Positions 6,729-7,077 of a DNA stretch of 7,077 nucleotides are shown here, one piece after another. The stretch spans positions 4,266 through 11,342 of the forward strand of contig DXOJ01000107.1 of NCBI GenBank assembly GCA_019412865.1, read 5' to 3'. The notes under the pieces are model-generated. The model was not told the origin of the DNA. It worked only from the letters and a program-made list of their open reading frames with translations, and made no database searches. The position numbers were made by a program, and so were the translations under genes. This DNA comes from Bacteroides sp. GTDB lineage: Bacteria > Bacteroidota > Bacteroidia > Bacteroidales > Bacteroidaceae. How positions within the stretch are numbered: position 1 is the stretch's first letter; each line of letters opens with the position of its first letter.

Positions 6729-7077
6729 CTATTCCTCTTTGTCCTTCTTCATACCACATCAGCCAGTCAGAGCCCCCAACTGTTACCGGTGTTATCACCA
6801 GACCAATGGAAGTGACTATTGGTATCTTGTAATAAGAGTCTTGATTGTTGTAAGTCCCTTGAATGTTCGAACAGGTGTTGTTCAGAGGGCCGGACTCATA
6901 CATAATATAATTCACAAGGATAGTTTCTTGAGTGTCACTATAAGATAGAGAGCCAAGCAAAGGATTGCTCAACGGTTTAGTCAACAACCCGGCATATATA
7001 TCCGCACAAGTTGTCACCTCCGGCGTTAATTGGATGAGAATGCCAGTCACATTCAACTCCTGCACACACCCCACCAC
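6718..7077 (-). CDS. 5'-truncated part of the same Ig/BACON-like surface protein gene, ends prematurely
   Basis: The frame is open to the right edge of the window. The GTG at the very edge is probably just an internal codon, so the true start lies outside. About 119 residues are visible, with strand-like runs such as LNVTGILIQLTPEV, TILVNYIMYESGPL and IPIVTSIGLVITPVTV, then SDWLMWYEEGQRGIGDR before a TAA at 6718-6720. Two cysteines (in TTCAD and NNTCSN) lie in the visible part. No enzymatic motif is seen. The abrupt end within what looks like a strand-loop-strand unit, and the clean continuation in the +1 frame (6324-6728), point to a frameshift. Corrected, the visible gene would encode 249 residues from the edge to its stop. 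Upstream position and only 21 nt before the DUF3575 gene suggest membership of the fimbrial transcription unit or the end of a preceding one. Confidence 0.65.
   Translation of the reverse strand: MVGCVQELNVTGILIQLTPEVTTCADIYAGLLTKPLSNPLLGSLSYSDTQETILVNYIMYESGPLNNTCSNIQGTYNNQDSYYKIPIVTSIGLVITPVTVGGSDWLMWYEEGQRGIGDR
6719..6726 (-). repeat. Tandem GATA-GATA duplication causing a frameshift
   Basis: The minus strand reads GGTGATAGATAATGTG here. The first frame runs through GGT GAT AGA and stops at TAA; with one GATA fewer it would read GGT GAT AAT GTG and continue in the downstream frame. The net effect of the extra four bases is a +1 shift. With only two copies, this is a duplication rather than an established simple-sequence repeat tract. 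Confidence 0.7.

Noticed and set aside
6700..6740. Programmed +1 ribosomal frameshift joining the two 5'-most frames
   Set aside because: The site (GAT AGA TAA) lacks a known slippery sequence or an evident stimulatory structure; a 4-bp duplication explains it more simply.
1..7077. Invertible promoter, insertion sequence, CRISPR array or RNA genes
   Set aside because: Invertible promoters control many Bacteroides surface loci, so I looked for paired inverted repeats around spacers, but found none beyond the small hairpins described; no transposase, repeat-spacer pattern, tRNA or rRNA signature was seen.

Overview
The window looks like chromosomal DNA of a gut-type Bacteroidales bacterium (Bacteroides, Phocaeicola, Parabacteroides or a relative). 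Every convincing gene lies on the minus strand. Together they form a type V (FimA/Mfa-like, lipoprotein-precursor) fimbrial locus, an architecture restricted to Bacteroidia. The family calls come from protein motifs: DUF3575, DUF3868 plus an OmpA-like domain, Mfa1-type fimbrillin, the FimB/Mfa2 anchor and a second fimbrillin. The strain or species cannot be fixed from sequence reading alone.

Layout in the direction of transcription (right to left): (1) 7077-6324, the 3' part of a gene for a surface protein with Ig/BACON-like repeats, cut by the window edge and split into two overlapping frames (6718-7077 and 6324-6728) by what looks like a 4-bp GATA duplication; (2) 6302-5730, a DUF3575 outer-membrane protein; (3) 5721-4210, a DUF3868/OmpA-like/TPR protein; (4) 4152-2434, a 572-aa Mfa1-family major fimbrillin; (5) a roughly 280-bp gap holding an intrinsic terminator just after the fimbrillin gene; (6) 2156-1158, a FimB/Mfa2-family anchor lipoprotein; (7) 1155-43, a second, FimA-like fimbrillin, probably a minor subunit, starting 2 nt after the anchor gene. 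The last 42 bases are intergenic or the leader of a further gene beyond the left edge.

How the parts fit together (established for Porphyromonas gingivalis Fim/Mfa fimbriae, inferred here): the fimbrillins are exported as lipoproteins, carried to the outer membrane, cut after an Arg near the mature N-terminus and polymerised by strand exchange. The FimB/Mfa2 protein stays lipidated, anchors the fibre and limits its length. Minor subunits sit at the tip. The DUF3575 and DUF3868/OmpA proteins recur beside such operons and probably serve the outer-membrane or periplasmic side of assembly; their exact role is not known. The terminator after the major pilin gene would let the pilin be made in excess over the anchor and minor subunit.

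No tRNA, rRNA, CRISPR array, insertion sequence or convincing Bacteroides promoter was seen. The most notable irregularities are the GATA-duplication frameshift, the terminator and possible leader peptide between the pilin and anchor genes, an AT-rich perfect inverted repeat over the DUF3868 stop codon, and loss of the canonical peptidoglycan-binding Asp in the OmpA-like domain.
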